Assembly: GCA_019636345.1 (NCBI GenBank)
Contig: JAHBXQ010000006.1
Coordinates: 124,001-188,000, forward strand
Origin: Pirellulales bacterium
GTDB lineage: Bacteria > Planctomycetota > Planctomycetia > Pirellulales > Lacipirellulaceae
Direction of reading: 5' to 3'
DNA: 64,000 nucleotides
Part shown: piece by piece, positions 37,385 through 45,757 of the stretch
Position numbering within the stretch: the stretch's first letter is position 1
Layout: every line of letters starts with the position of its first letter
The notes under the pieces: model-generated
What the model was told of the DNA's origin: nothing
Seen by the model: the letters and a program-made list of their open reading frames with translations, nothing else
Databases searched by the model: none
Program-made: the position numbers and the translations under genes

Positions 37385-38176
37385 TCAACAGCGCACATCG
37401 ACGTGAAACGCCCCCGGGACGGGGTCTTCGCTGAGTACGAACAGATATCCGCCGCCGCAACCAGAGTACATGGCGCCCGGGTAGCGGGACTGATAGTGGG
37501 CGAGGATTCCCAGAAGATCGAGCGTGATCGTTCGGTGCCGCACCGTGCCGGGGAGCAGCGCCCCCCACGCCCGCATGCACTCGTTCGCTGCGGCGCCCAG
37601 CGCCCCGACGTCGCGGGCGAGGATTGCGTCGTAACAGTCGCGTCCCGAGCGGCCGAGCCGCTCGACCCATGCCGGGTCGATGGATTTCTCCTCGAGCGGG
37701 TTGTACCCCGGCGGCCGCGGCGCGACGGCGATCACGTTGACCACTTGCTCGAGCCACGCGCACGTTTCGGGATCGCAGTGCGACTCGATGCGGCAGGGAA
37801 AGATCCCCCCCTCGTGCTCCGCATCGTAATCGAGCCGGTTTACGCCGGGGTAAACCAGCCCGATCATGTCCTGCGAGCCGGAGGGTTCGTCCTTCCCCGC
37901 GTTCTCCGCAACATAGAGTTCGCGGACCAACTGGGCCGGGTCCCCGTCGGGGAGCTTGTTCCCCCACAGCGCCCGGGCCTGTTTGCGCGTCCCGGTGGCG
38001 ATTCCGGCTCGCTCGATGAACGGCATCGTGGGGCGCACGCCGACGACGACCATCGAACCGGGGGGGGAGGGATTCGCGCGCGACACGAACGGCTGGTCGA
38101 TCCACCCGCCGGCCAGGGCCAGCCGATACGGGACGTCGCCGATCGCGTCGGTCAGTTTCGTGTCAGAGCGATTCAT
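37385..38176 (-). CDS. GHMP-kinase-like protein with unusual phosphate loop
   Basis: This 263-residue protein has GHMP motif 1 (DVPYRLALAGGWIDQP, residues 14-29) and motif 3 near the C-terminus (GAMYSGCGGGYLFVLS), as in heptose-7-phosphate and fucose kinases; SGSQDMIGLVYPGVNRLDY matches their QDQ-like element. Where these kinases carry the ATP loop PxxxGLGSSxA, this sequence reads AGIATGTRKQARALWG. It is also shorter than the usual 330-350 residues. It may use a different loop, or act on another donor, or be inactive. Its ATG overlaps the stop of fucU (ATGA). Confidence 0.7.
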   Translation of the reverse strand: MNRSDTKLTDAIGDVPYRLALAGGWIDQPFVSRANPSPPGSMVVVGVRPTMPFIERAGIATGTRKQARALWGNKLPDGDPAQLVRELYVAENAGKDEPSGSQDMIGLVYPGVNRLDYDAEHEGGIFPCRIESHCDPETCAWLEQVVNVIAVAPRPPGYNPLEEKSIDPAWVERLGRSGRDCYDAILARDVGALGAAANECMRAWGALLPGTVRHRTITLDLLGILAHYQSRYPGAMYSGCGGGYLFVLSEDPVPGAFHVDVRC

Positions 38177-38562
38177 GCCGACTGCAAAATGATGTTGCCG
38201 TATTGGGTGGTGTCGCCGGTGCGGATCAGCCCCGTCGCCGCCGGAACGCGGCGTTTGAAGTCGAGGTGCGGTTCAAACGCGATGGGCACGGGGGCCAACA
38301 GGTCTGAGTACTCCTCAAGTACGGTCGCGTCGTTCTCGCCCATGAATTCTTGCGCCATCCAGGCCGCGCCGATCACGAAGTTCCCGCGCAACGCCGCCAG
38401 CACCTGCCGAACGCGGGGGACGTCGTCCACGAGCGACAGGTCGACCGTCTCGACCCCCGGGAACGACGGGAACCCCCGATCGGCGATGACCAGCGTGTTC
38501 GTGTGTCGCACGCGGGCGAGCAAGTGGAGGACGTGGGGATTCAAGATTCCGGTCTTTAACAT
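38173..38562 (-). CDS. fucU: RbsD/FucU-family sugar mutarotase
   Basis: This 129-residue protein of the RbsD/FucU family interconverts the anomers of L-fucose or D-ribose before catabolism. The RHTNTLVIADRGFPSF stretch (residues 19-34) carries the catalytic His and Asp region, and the C-terminus RTGDTTQYGNIILQ matches FucU. It fits L-fucose-like chemistry alongside FucP and the isomerase-like protein at 43752-45401. No FucA aldolase or standard FucK is seen in the window. Translationally coupled to the next gene. Confidence 0.9.
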   Translation of the reverse strand: MLKTGILNPHVLHLLARVRHTNTLVIADRGFPSFPGVETVDLSLVDDVPRVRQVLAALRGNFVIGAAWMAQEFMGENDATVLEEYSDLLAPVPIAFEPHLDFKRRVPAATGLIRTGDTTQYGNIILQSA

Positions 38563-38634
38563 GGCGTCGAACTTGTTAGTTCTGCAGGGGGAGTTCGCCT
38601 CTTTCCTGTCGGCTCAGTTCTTTTCGAATCACAT

Positions 38635-38662
38635 TGAATAGATCCTTGTCATCCGTGGTCAA
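38635..38662 (-). promoter_or_regulatory. Possible internal promoter before fucU
   Basis: On the minus strand TTGACC (38662-38657) and TATTCA (38640-38635) are 16 bases apart, within the 118-base gap after the symporter gene. It might start a separate transcript for the kinase/transferase/permease part. Confidence 0.35.
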
Positions 38663-38680
38663 GAACCAGACCTACCCAGT

Positions 38681-40402
38681 TCAGCGGACGATTGTATAAA
38701 ACGCCCCGACCAAGACCGCCACGGCGACCCAGCCGGCCAGGAACCCCGCGACCGACAGCCGGGACGGTCGCAGGATCTCGAGTCCCCACGCGTCGATCAA
38801 CACGCGGCGCGGGGCCGGCGTCACGCTTGCGGGAAGTCGGCAATTGTGCGCCGGCGGTTCGTCGGGCGCCACGGGGGTGCGGATCAACTCGTAGAACTGA
38901 GTCAGCTTCTCGGCGGCGACCGGCTTGGTGAGCAGGCTGACGACGATCCCGGCGACGGTCGCGGCTGCTGTGTAGAACATGACGACCCACGGCTCGCTGA
39001 TTGCGAGCGAGGCGCCTTCTTTCCCCGTGGCGAGCAGGCCCCACGGTTCAGCGACGCTCCATACGGCGACATGCGCGGCCAGTTGCGGTCGAGTCGCCAG
39101 CCACCACGCGGCGAACCCGGCGAGCGTCGCCGCCCACGCCCCCGCCACGGTCGTTCGCCGCCAGAACAGCCCCAGCCAGAACGCGATCCCCATCATCGGG
39201 GCGATCCTCAGCCAAATGTCGAGCGCCTCCTTCACCCCCGGGACCCAGAACGCGAACGCCAGTCCCCCGGCGACCACCGCCAGCGAGGTCACGCGGCCGA
39301 CAGTGAGATAGTGCCCTTCACTGCGTCCGAGGGCCAGCGGCTTGTACACGTTCGTCGTGAACAACCCCGCCGAGGAGATCATGAACGCGTCGCAGGAGCT
39401 CATCGCGGACGCCAAGAGCGACGCGATGAACAATCCCAACAACCCCGGCGCCAGTCGCGGCAGAAACCAGTTGGCAAGATCTCCGTAGACGTGATCGGGT
39501 TTGACTTCGTCCAGCGGGACTCCGCGGTTCATATACCACGCCACCGCGGCCAGCGCCGTGATGCACCACGCCATCGTGCAAAGTCGCTTCACGAGATTGC
39601 CGACCATGAATCCGACACGACCGTCCATTTCCGTGCGACCCGCGGCGCAAACACCCATGATGAACGGCTGAGCGACGATTCCGATCAGCGCCTGGAGGGC
39701 GTAGGCCGCGACGAAAAACGCGCTGATCTCCCCCGGAACGACCAACCGCAGCAGATCGGGATTGGAGATCGTCTCCTTGGCGCCCGCCAGTCCGCCGACC
39801 TCGCTCAGAACGAACGGCAGCAGCATGAACGAAAACGCCAAGGTGAGAATCCCTTGCACGTAGTCAGTGATGATCGCCGCCGCCAACCCCCCCGCGGCGC
39901 CATAGGCGACGAACAGCACGGTGACGGTCCAGATCGCCTTGTCCGCCGGGTAGGCGCCCCCCGTGGAGGCCTCGATGAGGGCCCCGGCGCCCTTGAGCAT
40001 CAGGCCGATCTTCACTGACAGCCCGACGATTCCCACGACGGCGAACAACGCCCCGACGCTGCGATCGAACCGCAGCGTGTAGGCGTCGGCGGTCGTGGTG
40101 GCCCGCAGGCGGCGCATCACCGGGGCGATGAGCCAGTAGAACGGGGTCGCGGGAAGCCACAGCCACTGCCACCAGATGCCGGACAGGCCGTGCTGAAACG
40201 TCGTCGAGGCGACGGTCACAGCCTGATCGGCGGCGGTGCCCGTGCCGAAGGCGTTGAAGATCATCATCCCCTTGCCGAACGACCGGGGCATGAAGAAGTC
40301 GCCCGACGTCTTCACCCGCCGTGCAGTCCACGCTCCCAGCACGGTGATGCCTACCAGGTACAGTGCGATCAACAGCTTGTCGAGCAGATGCAGCTCGCTC
40401 AT
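38681..40402 (-). CDS. Sodium:solute symporter (SSS family)
   Basis: This 573-residue transporter has 13-14 predicted membrane segments and SSS features: GTGTAADQAVTVASTTFQHG near 53-72 (sodium-site region), GAAGGLAAAIITDYVQG and LLASAMSSCDAFMISSAGLFTTNVYKP. SSS carriers import sugars, sugar acids, amino acids or choline with sodium. The C-terminal cytoplasmic tail after residue 500 is longer than usual. Its ATG at 40402 overlaps the DUF6807 stop (ATGA), so both are expressed together, which suggests that it brings in the substrate of this catabolic set. Confidence 0.92.
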   Translation of the reverse strand: MSELHLLDKLLIALYLVGITVLGAWTARRVKTSGDFFMPRSFGKGMMIFNAFGTGTAADQAVTVASTTFQHGLSGIWWQWLWLPATPFYWLIAPVMRRLRATTTADAYTLRFDRSVGALFAVVGIVGLSVKIGLMLKGAGALIEASTGGAYPADKAIWTVTVLFVAYGAAGGLAAAIITDYVQGILTLAFSFMLLPFVLSEVGGLAGAKETISNPDLLRLVVPGEISAFFVAAYALQALIGIVAQPFIMGVCAAGRTEMDGRVGFMVGNLVKRLCTMAWCITALAAVAWYMNRGVPLDEVKPDHVYGDLANWFLPRLAPGLLGLFIASLLASAMSSCDAFMISSAGLFTTNVYKPLALGRSEGHYLTVGRVTSLAVVAGGLAFAFWVPGVKEALDIWLRIAPMMGIAFWLGLFWRRTTVAGAWAATLAGFAAWWLATRPQLAAHVAVWSVAEPWGLLATGKEGASLAISEPWVVMFYTAAATVAGIVVSLLTKPVAAEKLTQFYELIRTPVAPDEPPAHNCRLPASVTPAPRRVLIDAWGLEILRPSRLSVAGFLAGWVAVAVLVGAFYTIVR

Positions 40403-41436
40403 GGCCGGGGGGCTCCGTCCGGCTGGTTGGATCGCTCTGTTTCTGCCGCTTCTTCTGCGAGATACTCCTGGTAAGCGGCGGCGAGTTCGGACGCGTCGCT
40501 GCGACCGTCGTGCACCAGCACGCCGAATCGCAGCCGCAGCGGATGAGCAGCGCTCGCTTCGATGCGGCTCGGCTCGCCCTGCTTGAACGCTTGGCGCCCG
40601 AACGGGTTCGCCACCAGCAGCCCGTAGTCGCGGGCGTGGAACCAGCTTGGGCGAACGTTGTCAGGATGGCAGAAGATCGCGATCCCCGCGGGCGCTCCGG
40701 CGACGTCGCCGCTGAAGTCGCACCAGGGAGAAGCTTTCCCCCACACCTCGGCGCCCCCCGCCCGCCCCGCGGCGTCGAGAATGCGCCCGTTTCCCGCGGG
40801 GATGGCGCCCCGACGCTGCCGCTCGGACCGCATTTCGGTGGCGACGCGCACGCCCAGCCCCATCTCCTCTTGGTCGCCGAAGATGCATGGCTTGTCGGCA
40901 GTGAACAGCGAGTCCCACAGCAGCAGCCAACCCGACGGTCGCACGAGGATCGTCGCGCGAAACTCCTCCGCGCAGACGGTCTGCTCGGGAGAGTTCTGGT
41001 CGGCGTAACGGAACTTCGCGGACAATTCGCCGCGACCCGCGCCTCCCGCGGTCCGCATGGATCCGACGATCAGTTCGACCGCGGCCTTGTTCCGCCAGGA
41101 ATCCGACCCGCTCACGTCGCCGAACGCCAACCACAACCCGGGGTGAAACGTCGGGTGGTCGGCCAGATCGTGTTGGGGATCGGGGGGGAGCCGGCGCGTC
41201 ACCTCGACCCCCGCAGGGGTGCGAAGCCGAGCGAAGAAAGGGCGGGTGATTTCATCGTCGCGGTAGGAATACTCGGCGATCTGTCGTCCGTCGACCGACA
41301 CGGCGACCGTTCCGGCGCCATCGTCCGACAACGAAACCTGTTCTCCTGCCGGCGCGGCCGCCTGGGCGATTGTCTCGGCGAGGAGAACAACTGCGAGCAG
41401 CCCCGGGCGCCGGGCGACATAGCGAATCGCGTTCAA
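40399..41436 (-). CDS. DUF6807 (PmoA-family) exported protein
   Basis: This 345-residue protein starts with TTG at 41436, which overlaps the stop codon of the upstream gene (TTGA). A signal peptide spans about residues 1-27. The body matches the DUF6807 family, annotated as 'methane oxygenase PmoA'; key stretches are TRPFFARLRTPAGVEVTRRLPPDPQHDLADHPTFHPGLWLAFGDVSGSDSW in several shorter elements and WFHARDYGLLVANPFG. It has nothing to do with methane oxidation. The fold is beta-sandwich-like. A sugar-modifying role is likely but untested. Confidence 0.85.
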   Translation of the reverse strand: MNAIRYVARRPGLLAVVLLAETIAQAAAPAGEQVSLSDDGAGTVAVSVDGRQIAEYSYRDDEITRPFFARLRTPAGVEVTRRLPPDPQHDLADHPTFHPGLWLAFGDVSGSDSWRNKAAVELIVGSMRTAGGAGRGELSAKFRYADQNSPEQTVCAEEFRATILVRPSGWLLLWDSLFTADKPCIFGDQEEMGLGVRVATEMRSERQRRGAIPAGNGRILDAAGRAGGAEVWGKASPWCDFSGDVAGAPAGIAIFCHPDNVRPSWFHARDYGLLVANPFGRQAFKQGEPSRIEASAAHPLRLRFGVLVHDGRSDASELAAAYQEYLAEEAAETERSNQPDGAPRP

Positions 41437-42725
41437 GTGGCCGCCCCTTCGGGAATCGCCCAGTGACCCTCGGCCCGATACTGACGGCGGGCCAGTGCGT
41501 TTGCCTCGGCGTCTTCCAGGATGGCGCCGGTCGACGGATCGATTGCCAGCGTCCGTCCGACTCGCAGAGCGATGTTCGCGTAGTGAACCGGCGCCACGCT
41601 GGCGACGCCGACCGGGATCGGCGCATTGAGCGACTTTCCGTTGCGGATCGCCTCGATGAAGTTGTCGAGATGCGGGAACCCCGCTTCCCCCTCGGGACGG
41701 ATTTCTTGCACGAGTTTGTTGTCGTCGTCGGTGATCCGCAGCTTGCCCCGTTTGCTGAGGAACATCTGCCCCTGCGTGCCGTAAAATTCGACGCCGCTGT
41801 CGCAATTCAGGGGGTAGTTCTTCGACCAGAGCCGCATCTCGAAGACCAACTGCTTCGGCTGCCCGGTTGTTTGGGCGCCAGCGTACTCGAACGTACAGGT
41901 CGCCGTATCGGGAAACTGTTGATCGTCGTTGAAGCGGTACTTCCCCCCCAGGGCCGCGACCCGCGTCGGGGGCCCCGCGACTCCAAGACCCCACTGGGCG
42001 TAGTCCAGCTCGTGCGCCCCGTCGTTGCCGACGTCGCCGGTGCCGAAGTTATGCCACCAATGCCAATGCGTGTGAAATCGATTCTCCTGAAACGGCATGA
42101 ACTCCGCGGGCCCGACCCACAGGTCGTAATCGACGCCCGGCGGCGGAATCGCGGGGCTCTTGCGGCCGATGTCATCGCGACGCTGGACGTTCCAGGCCCG
42201 CGCGACGAGGACCTCGCCGATGACCCCTTCGTGCAACTGCTGGATTGCATCGCGCGTGAACGGGCGACTCCGCTGCTGCGTGCCGTGTTGAATGACGACC
42301 CCCGTGCGACGGGCGGTCTCGAGCAGCAACTCCCCTTCGCGGAGGTTGTGACAGCACGGTTTCTCCAAATAGACGTGCTTCCCCGCGTTCGCGGCGAGAA
42401 TGGCGGCCGGGGCGTGCCAGTGGTCGGGGGCGGCGACGATCACGCCGTCGACGGCAGGATCGTCGAGCAGCCGTCGCAAATCGGCGACGGCCCTCTCCGC
42501 CGGGACATTGTTGGCCTTGGCCGCGGCGGCGAGCCGCGCCGCGTCGGGATCGCACACATAAGCGACTCGCCCCGTGAACGCCCGGGCGCGGACCCCGCAG
42601 CCGATGAGCGCCAGCCTCGGCTCGTCGCGCAGCGGGGCGGCGCTCCGCGCGATGCGCGGGATCGCAGCCAGCGAGGCGGTCGTCGCCAGGGACTTCAGCA
42701 CGGTGCGGCGGTCGGGCGTGGTCAT
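41433..42725 (-). CDS. Tat-exported Gfo/Idh/MocA oxidoreductase
   Basis: This 430-residue protein has a twin-arginine-like signal (DRRTVLKSLATTASLAAIP, residues 5-23) and then the Gfo/Idh Rossmann fold: LALIGCGVRARAF. EKPCCHNLREGELLLETARR and DWHAP-type elements match the exported planctomycete oxidoreductases. Such proteins carry tightly bound NAD(P), probably loaded before export, as in glucose-fructose oxidoreductase. It lies in the middle of the cluster, overlapping its neighbours at both ends (ATGA at 42722-42725 and TTGA at 41433-41436). Periplasmic sugar oxidation or epimerisation is likely. Confidence 0.9.
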   Translation of the reverse strand: MTTPDRRTVLKSLATTASLAAIPRIARSAAPLRDEPRLALIGCGVRARAFTGRVAYVCDPDAARLAAAAKANNVPAERAVADLRRLLDDPAVDGVIVAAPDHWHAPAAILAANAGKHVYLEKPCCHNLREGELLLETARRTGVVIQHGTQQRSRPFTRDAIQQLHEGVIGEVLVARAWNVQRRDDIGRKSPAIPPPGVDYDLWVGPAEFMPFQENRFHTHWHWWHNFGTGDVGNDGAHELDYAQWGLGVAGPPTRVAALGGKYRFNDDQQFPDTATCTFEYAGAQTTGQPKQLVFEMRLWSKNYPLNCDSGVEFYGTQGQMFLSKRGKLRITDDDNKLVQEIRPEGEAGFPHLDNFIEAIRNGKSLNAPIPVGVASVAPVHYANIALRVGRTLAIDPSTGAILEDAEANALARRQYRAEGHWAIPEGAAT

Positions 42726-43627
42726 GATGCGGATCCTTGTTGCGATCTCGCCGAGCGGCGTCTCGCCACAGCCTCGATCGCCGCGATGATCGCCGAGTTG
42801 TCGGCGTCGCTCAGCCCTTGCTCCTCGCCGGCGACAAGCAACTCGCGATGGAGCGAGCTGACCGGCAGATCCAGCCCGGCGCGACGACCTTCGGCCAAGA
42901 TCAAGTCGACGTCCTTGCGGTGCTGAGCCAAACGGGCCTCGACGGCGAAATCCCGCTCGACCATCTTGCGGCCCTTCACGTCCATGACCGCCGAGCGACT
43001 GTTGCTGTTCTTAAGCACCTCCAGCGCCGCGGACGGATCGAGACCCGCCCCCTCGGCCAGCAGCAGTCCCTCGGCCAGCGCGACGCGGTTGAGTCCCAGG
43101 ATGAGGTTGTTGACCAGTTTCATCCGCGCCGCCGCGCCCCAGGGCCCGACGTGAAATCGCCGCGGCGCGATCGCGTCCAACAGGTCGGCGTTCGCATCGA
43201 TCGCCGAGCGTTCGCCGCCCAGGATCGCCAGCGCTTCGCCGCGGCGGGTCTGTTCGCTCGAAGCGGCGATCGGCGTTTCGAGATACGATATCCCCTGCTC
43301 GGCGAGTCGGGCGCCGAGCGCCGCGGTTTCATTTGGCTCGCCGGTCGTCGTGTCAATGATTGCCTGCCCGCGGCGGAGGTCCGTCTCCATCTGTGCGAGC
43401 AGCTCGACGACATGTTCCGTGCGGTACAGGCAGACGACCGCTCGACTGCACTCGGCCAGCGGGCGATCGGACCAGCGGGCCCCGCGCGCCACCAAGGGTT
43501 CGGCTTTCTCGCGGGTTCGGTTGTAAACGACCACTTCGAACCCCGCCCCCAACAACCGTTCAGCCAGTGCCGTGCCCAACAGGCCCAGCCCGATCATTGC
43601 GACGCTGCCGTTGCGGGGGTCGTTCAC
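42722..43627 (-). CDS. Beta-hydroxyacid dehydrogenase (3-hydroxyisobutyrate dehydrogenase family)
   Basis: This 301-residue NAD(P)-binding protein has GLGLLGTALAERLLGAGFEV (residues 13-32), the substrate motif DTTTGEPNE, LETPIAASSEQTRRGEALAILGG, and KLVNNLILGLNRVALAEGLLLAE with the catalytic Lys. Family members oxidise 3-hydroxyisobutyrate, tartronate semialdehyde, L-threonate and other 3-hydroxy acids. It is cytoplasmic. In a fucose-like pathway it could oxidise a sugar acid or its keto product. It overlaps the next gene by 4 bases. Confidence 0.9.
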   Translation of the reverse strand: MNDPRNGSVAMIGLGLLGTALAERLLGAGFEVVVYNRTREKAEPLVARGARWSDRPLAECSRAVVCLYRTEHVVELLAQMETDLRRGQAIIDTTTGEPNETAALGARLAEQGISYLETPIAASSEQTRRGEALAILGGERSAIDANADLLDAIAPRRFHVGPWGAAARMKLVNNLILGLNRVALAEGLLLAEGAGLDPSAALEVLKNSNSRSAVMDVKGRKMVERDFAVEARLAQHRKDVDLILAEGRRAGLDLPVSSLHRELLVAGEEQGLSDADNSAIIAAIEAVARRRSARSQQGSAS

Positions 43628-43751
43628 GTCACGCTCTCATGGTCGGATGAGCAGGAAAGGCAACCCCAAAGGCGCAAGTGCCGCCGTTGATTCGGGCTCG
43701 CTCTGCGTCGAGTCCTTCGTGCCCTTATGGTCTCTCACGCCGAAGGGATCT

Positions 43752-45401
43752 CTAACTCGCCAGGGTTCCGCAGATGCTCACCTCCAACCCCAACTCCGCT
43801 GCCAGGGACGCCTTGGCGAGCATCGCGCGGTCGGCCGCATCGGCGTCCGTGGCGTAGGCAACCTGGATGTGATTGCTCTTGTGGCGGGCCATCATCTGGT
43901 CGCGAGTAACGCCGTACGTCACCGCGTGCATGATCGGCCATTGAGAGGTCGTATCACGCCAGCGGCGCTCGGTCTCTTCCAGCGGAAGTTCAATGGCCTT
44001 GCCGCGGCCGAGGTCCATCTTCAACCGGCTCTCTTCAACGTAAATTCGCGACCAGACGATCTCTCCCGGCTTGGAGATCCCCTTGATCGTTCCGCCGCCG
44101 TTGGGGAAGTACATCGCGGGTTGGCGCTCGCTGGTCGCCCCTTTCCAACCTCCGGCGAAGTGTTCGGGGGGGACGCTGCCGCTGATTTCAAACACCCAGA
44201 CGTACTCGTCGGTTGTCCCTGACCGGTCCCGATCGCCCCACCGCAGGTCGTGCAGCGTGTTCTCCACGGGCTGCCCCATGGCGCGATGGAGGCGGTACGT
44301 CAACAGCCCGTCGAGCCCCGCGCATTCATCGACCTCGTTGAAGTGCGGCAGCGGCTGGTTTTCGTACAGTACGCGCTTCCCGTCGCGGCTCCGCACGGGC
44401 GGCCGGGCCGAATTATTGAGCGTCCCCTCAACCAAGTCGCTCGCGGGAAGCAGGTCTTTGAGCCCCTGTTGGTACTGAATGCCAATGCAGTCGCAACCAA
44501 AATCGTCGGCGATCCGCACTGCGGCGACGTACATCTTGCACTGCAGGCGAATCTGCTCGTCGGTCAGGTGCTCGGCGTGATTGGGGCCTGTTTGGAATCG
44601 CATTCCGGCGTCTTCCATCCACATCCGCACCGCGTCGGCTTCGGCGTCGCCGACCTGGGTCGTTTCGTAGTACAGAGCCGATTGGCTCAGCCGCTCCTTG
44701 AACACGCCAGTGGGGTTGAGCAGGTGATCGGGGATGATCGCGTTGAACATCCCCATGCAGCCTTCGTCGAATACGCCCATGATCGCCTTGTTCCTGCGCA
44801 GGTCGGCGGCCAGCGATTGAGCCAGTTGCCGCTCGGCGTCGCCGACGCTGACGGCCGACAGCGGCCGCACGTGCGAGAGATCGTGCTCGACTCCGCGCCC
44901 CTCGAGCCAGTCGGCGAGCTTCTGCCGGAACCCAGCTTCGGCGAAGTCGTCGGCCCACAGCGTTGCGTACGGGACCCCCGCCTTGGTCAGCGAGCCGTTC
45001 AAATTGAGCATTCCCACCAGCCCCGGCCACGTCCCCGACCAGTTGGCGAGCGTCAGGATCGGCCCGCGGTGCGTGATCAGTCCCCCTAGCAGGTGATGCG
45101 AGTACTGCCACACCGCTTCAGCGACGATCAGCGGCGCCGCGGGGTCGAGTTGCCGGAACACGGCGAGCCCCTCTTTTTGCGAGCCGATGAACCCGTGCCG
45201 CTCAGCCTCCTTGTAAGGGTGCGCCCGCACGACGGTCCATCCAGCCGCGGCGACCGCCTCGGCGATCGCCTGCTCCATGGCGTGCTGAGCGGCCCAGCAG
45301 TTTTGATTGGCCGACAGACGCAGGTCGCCGTTGGCCATCAGGTAGACGTGACGGGGCGGCAAGGCCGCCGGCTCAGCAGCCGCGGGAAGTTCGTATGTCA
45401 T
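43752..45401 (-). CDS. L-fucose isomerase-like protein
   Basis: This 549-residue cytoplasmic protein belongs to the fucose/arabinose isomerase superfamily. [22 protein letters not shown] near residues 118-140 and [20 protein letters not shown] resemble the Glu/Asp metal-site regions of these enzymes. Other parts ([43 protein letters not shown]) differ from E. coli FucI, so the substrate may be another 6-deoxy sugar or pentose. First gene of the cluster; the start is the ATG at 45401. The gap of 124 bases to the dehydrogenase holds degenerate repeat sequence (43701-43733). Confidence 0.8.
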   Translation of the reverse strand: MTYELPAAAEPAALPPRHVYLMANGDLRLSANQNCWAAQHAMEQAIAEAVAAAGWTVVRAHPYKEAERHGFIGSQKEGLAVFRQLDPAAPLIVAEAVWQYSHHLLGGLITHRGPILTLANWSGTWPGLVGMLNLNGSLTKAGVPYATLWADDFAEAGFRQKLADWLEGRGVEHDLSHVRPLSAVSVGDAERQLAQSLAADLRRNKAIMGVFDEGCMGMFNAIIPDHLLNPTGVFKERLSQSALYYETTQVGDAEADAVRMWMEDAGMRFQTGPNHAEHLTDEQIRLQCKMYVAAVRIADDFGCDCIGIQYQQGLKDLLPASDLVEGTLNNSARPPVRSRDGKRVLYENQPLPHFNEVDECAGLDGLLTYRLHRAMGQPVENTLHDLRWGDRDRSGTTDEYVWVFEISGSVPPEHFAGGWKGATSERQPAMYFPNGGGTIKGISKPGEIVWSRIYVEESRLKMDLGRGKAIELPLEETERRWRDTTSQWPIMHAVTYGVTRDQMMARHKSNHIQVAYATDADAADRAMLAKASLAAELGLEVSICGTLAS

Positions 45402-45757
45402 GGCTCGCTGACATGGGGAGAGAAGGACGGATCACGGACAAGCAGCAGGCAATCCCAGGCAGCTGGCAATCCGCCGAATGGATTGCCTCGGAAGCCCCGA
45501 TTATGCCTGCGCGAAGCCGACCTGTTAATACGCTGAAGCGCCCTGCAAGTGCAGGTTCTCCGGGCTATTCGCCAAGCTAACCCGTGACGGTTGCAGACGG
45601 CCGACCGTTTTCTGCAAAGCAGCGGGGGAACCTGCTTCTCCCCGTTCTCTGGCTCTTTAGAATCGAGAGAGGCGACGCGTCGGCCCCATTCGACGAATTT
45701 GCGTCCTTCTGCTCCGTACTTGTCCGTTTGCCTTCCTCGTACTGCTGGCTTGCGCCG
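45402..45757. other. 356-base gap between divergent sugar and cytochrome operons
   Basis: No gene. It holds the GGCAATCC repeat set at 45448-45487 close to the start of the minus-strand operon and should contain promoters for both directions, though no boxes scored well. The -10-like TAGAAT at 45658-45663 lacks a good -35. Confidence 0.5.
45448..45487. promoter_or_regulatory. Repeated GGCAATCC sites, probable operator
   Basis: GGCAATCC occurs at 45448-45455 and 45465-45472 as direct copies (17 bases apart), and its exact inverse GGATTGCC at 45480-45487, giving an 8-bp inverted repeat with a 7-base spacer. They lie 47-86 bases upstream of the fucose-isomerase-like start, a place where a sugar-responsive regulator could bind. 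No regulator gene is in the window. Confidence 0.5.

Noticed and set aside
40399-41436. Methane oxidation suggested by the 'PmoA' family name
   Set aside because: The DUF6807 family name is misleading; the protein is an exported soluble protein in a sugar cluster without other methane monooxygenase genes.
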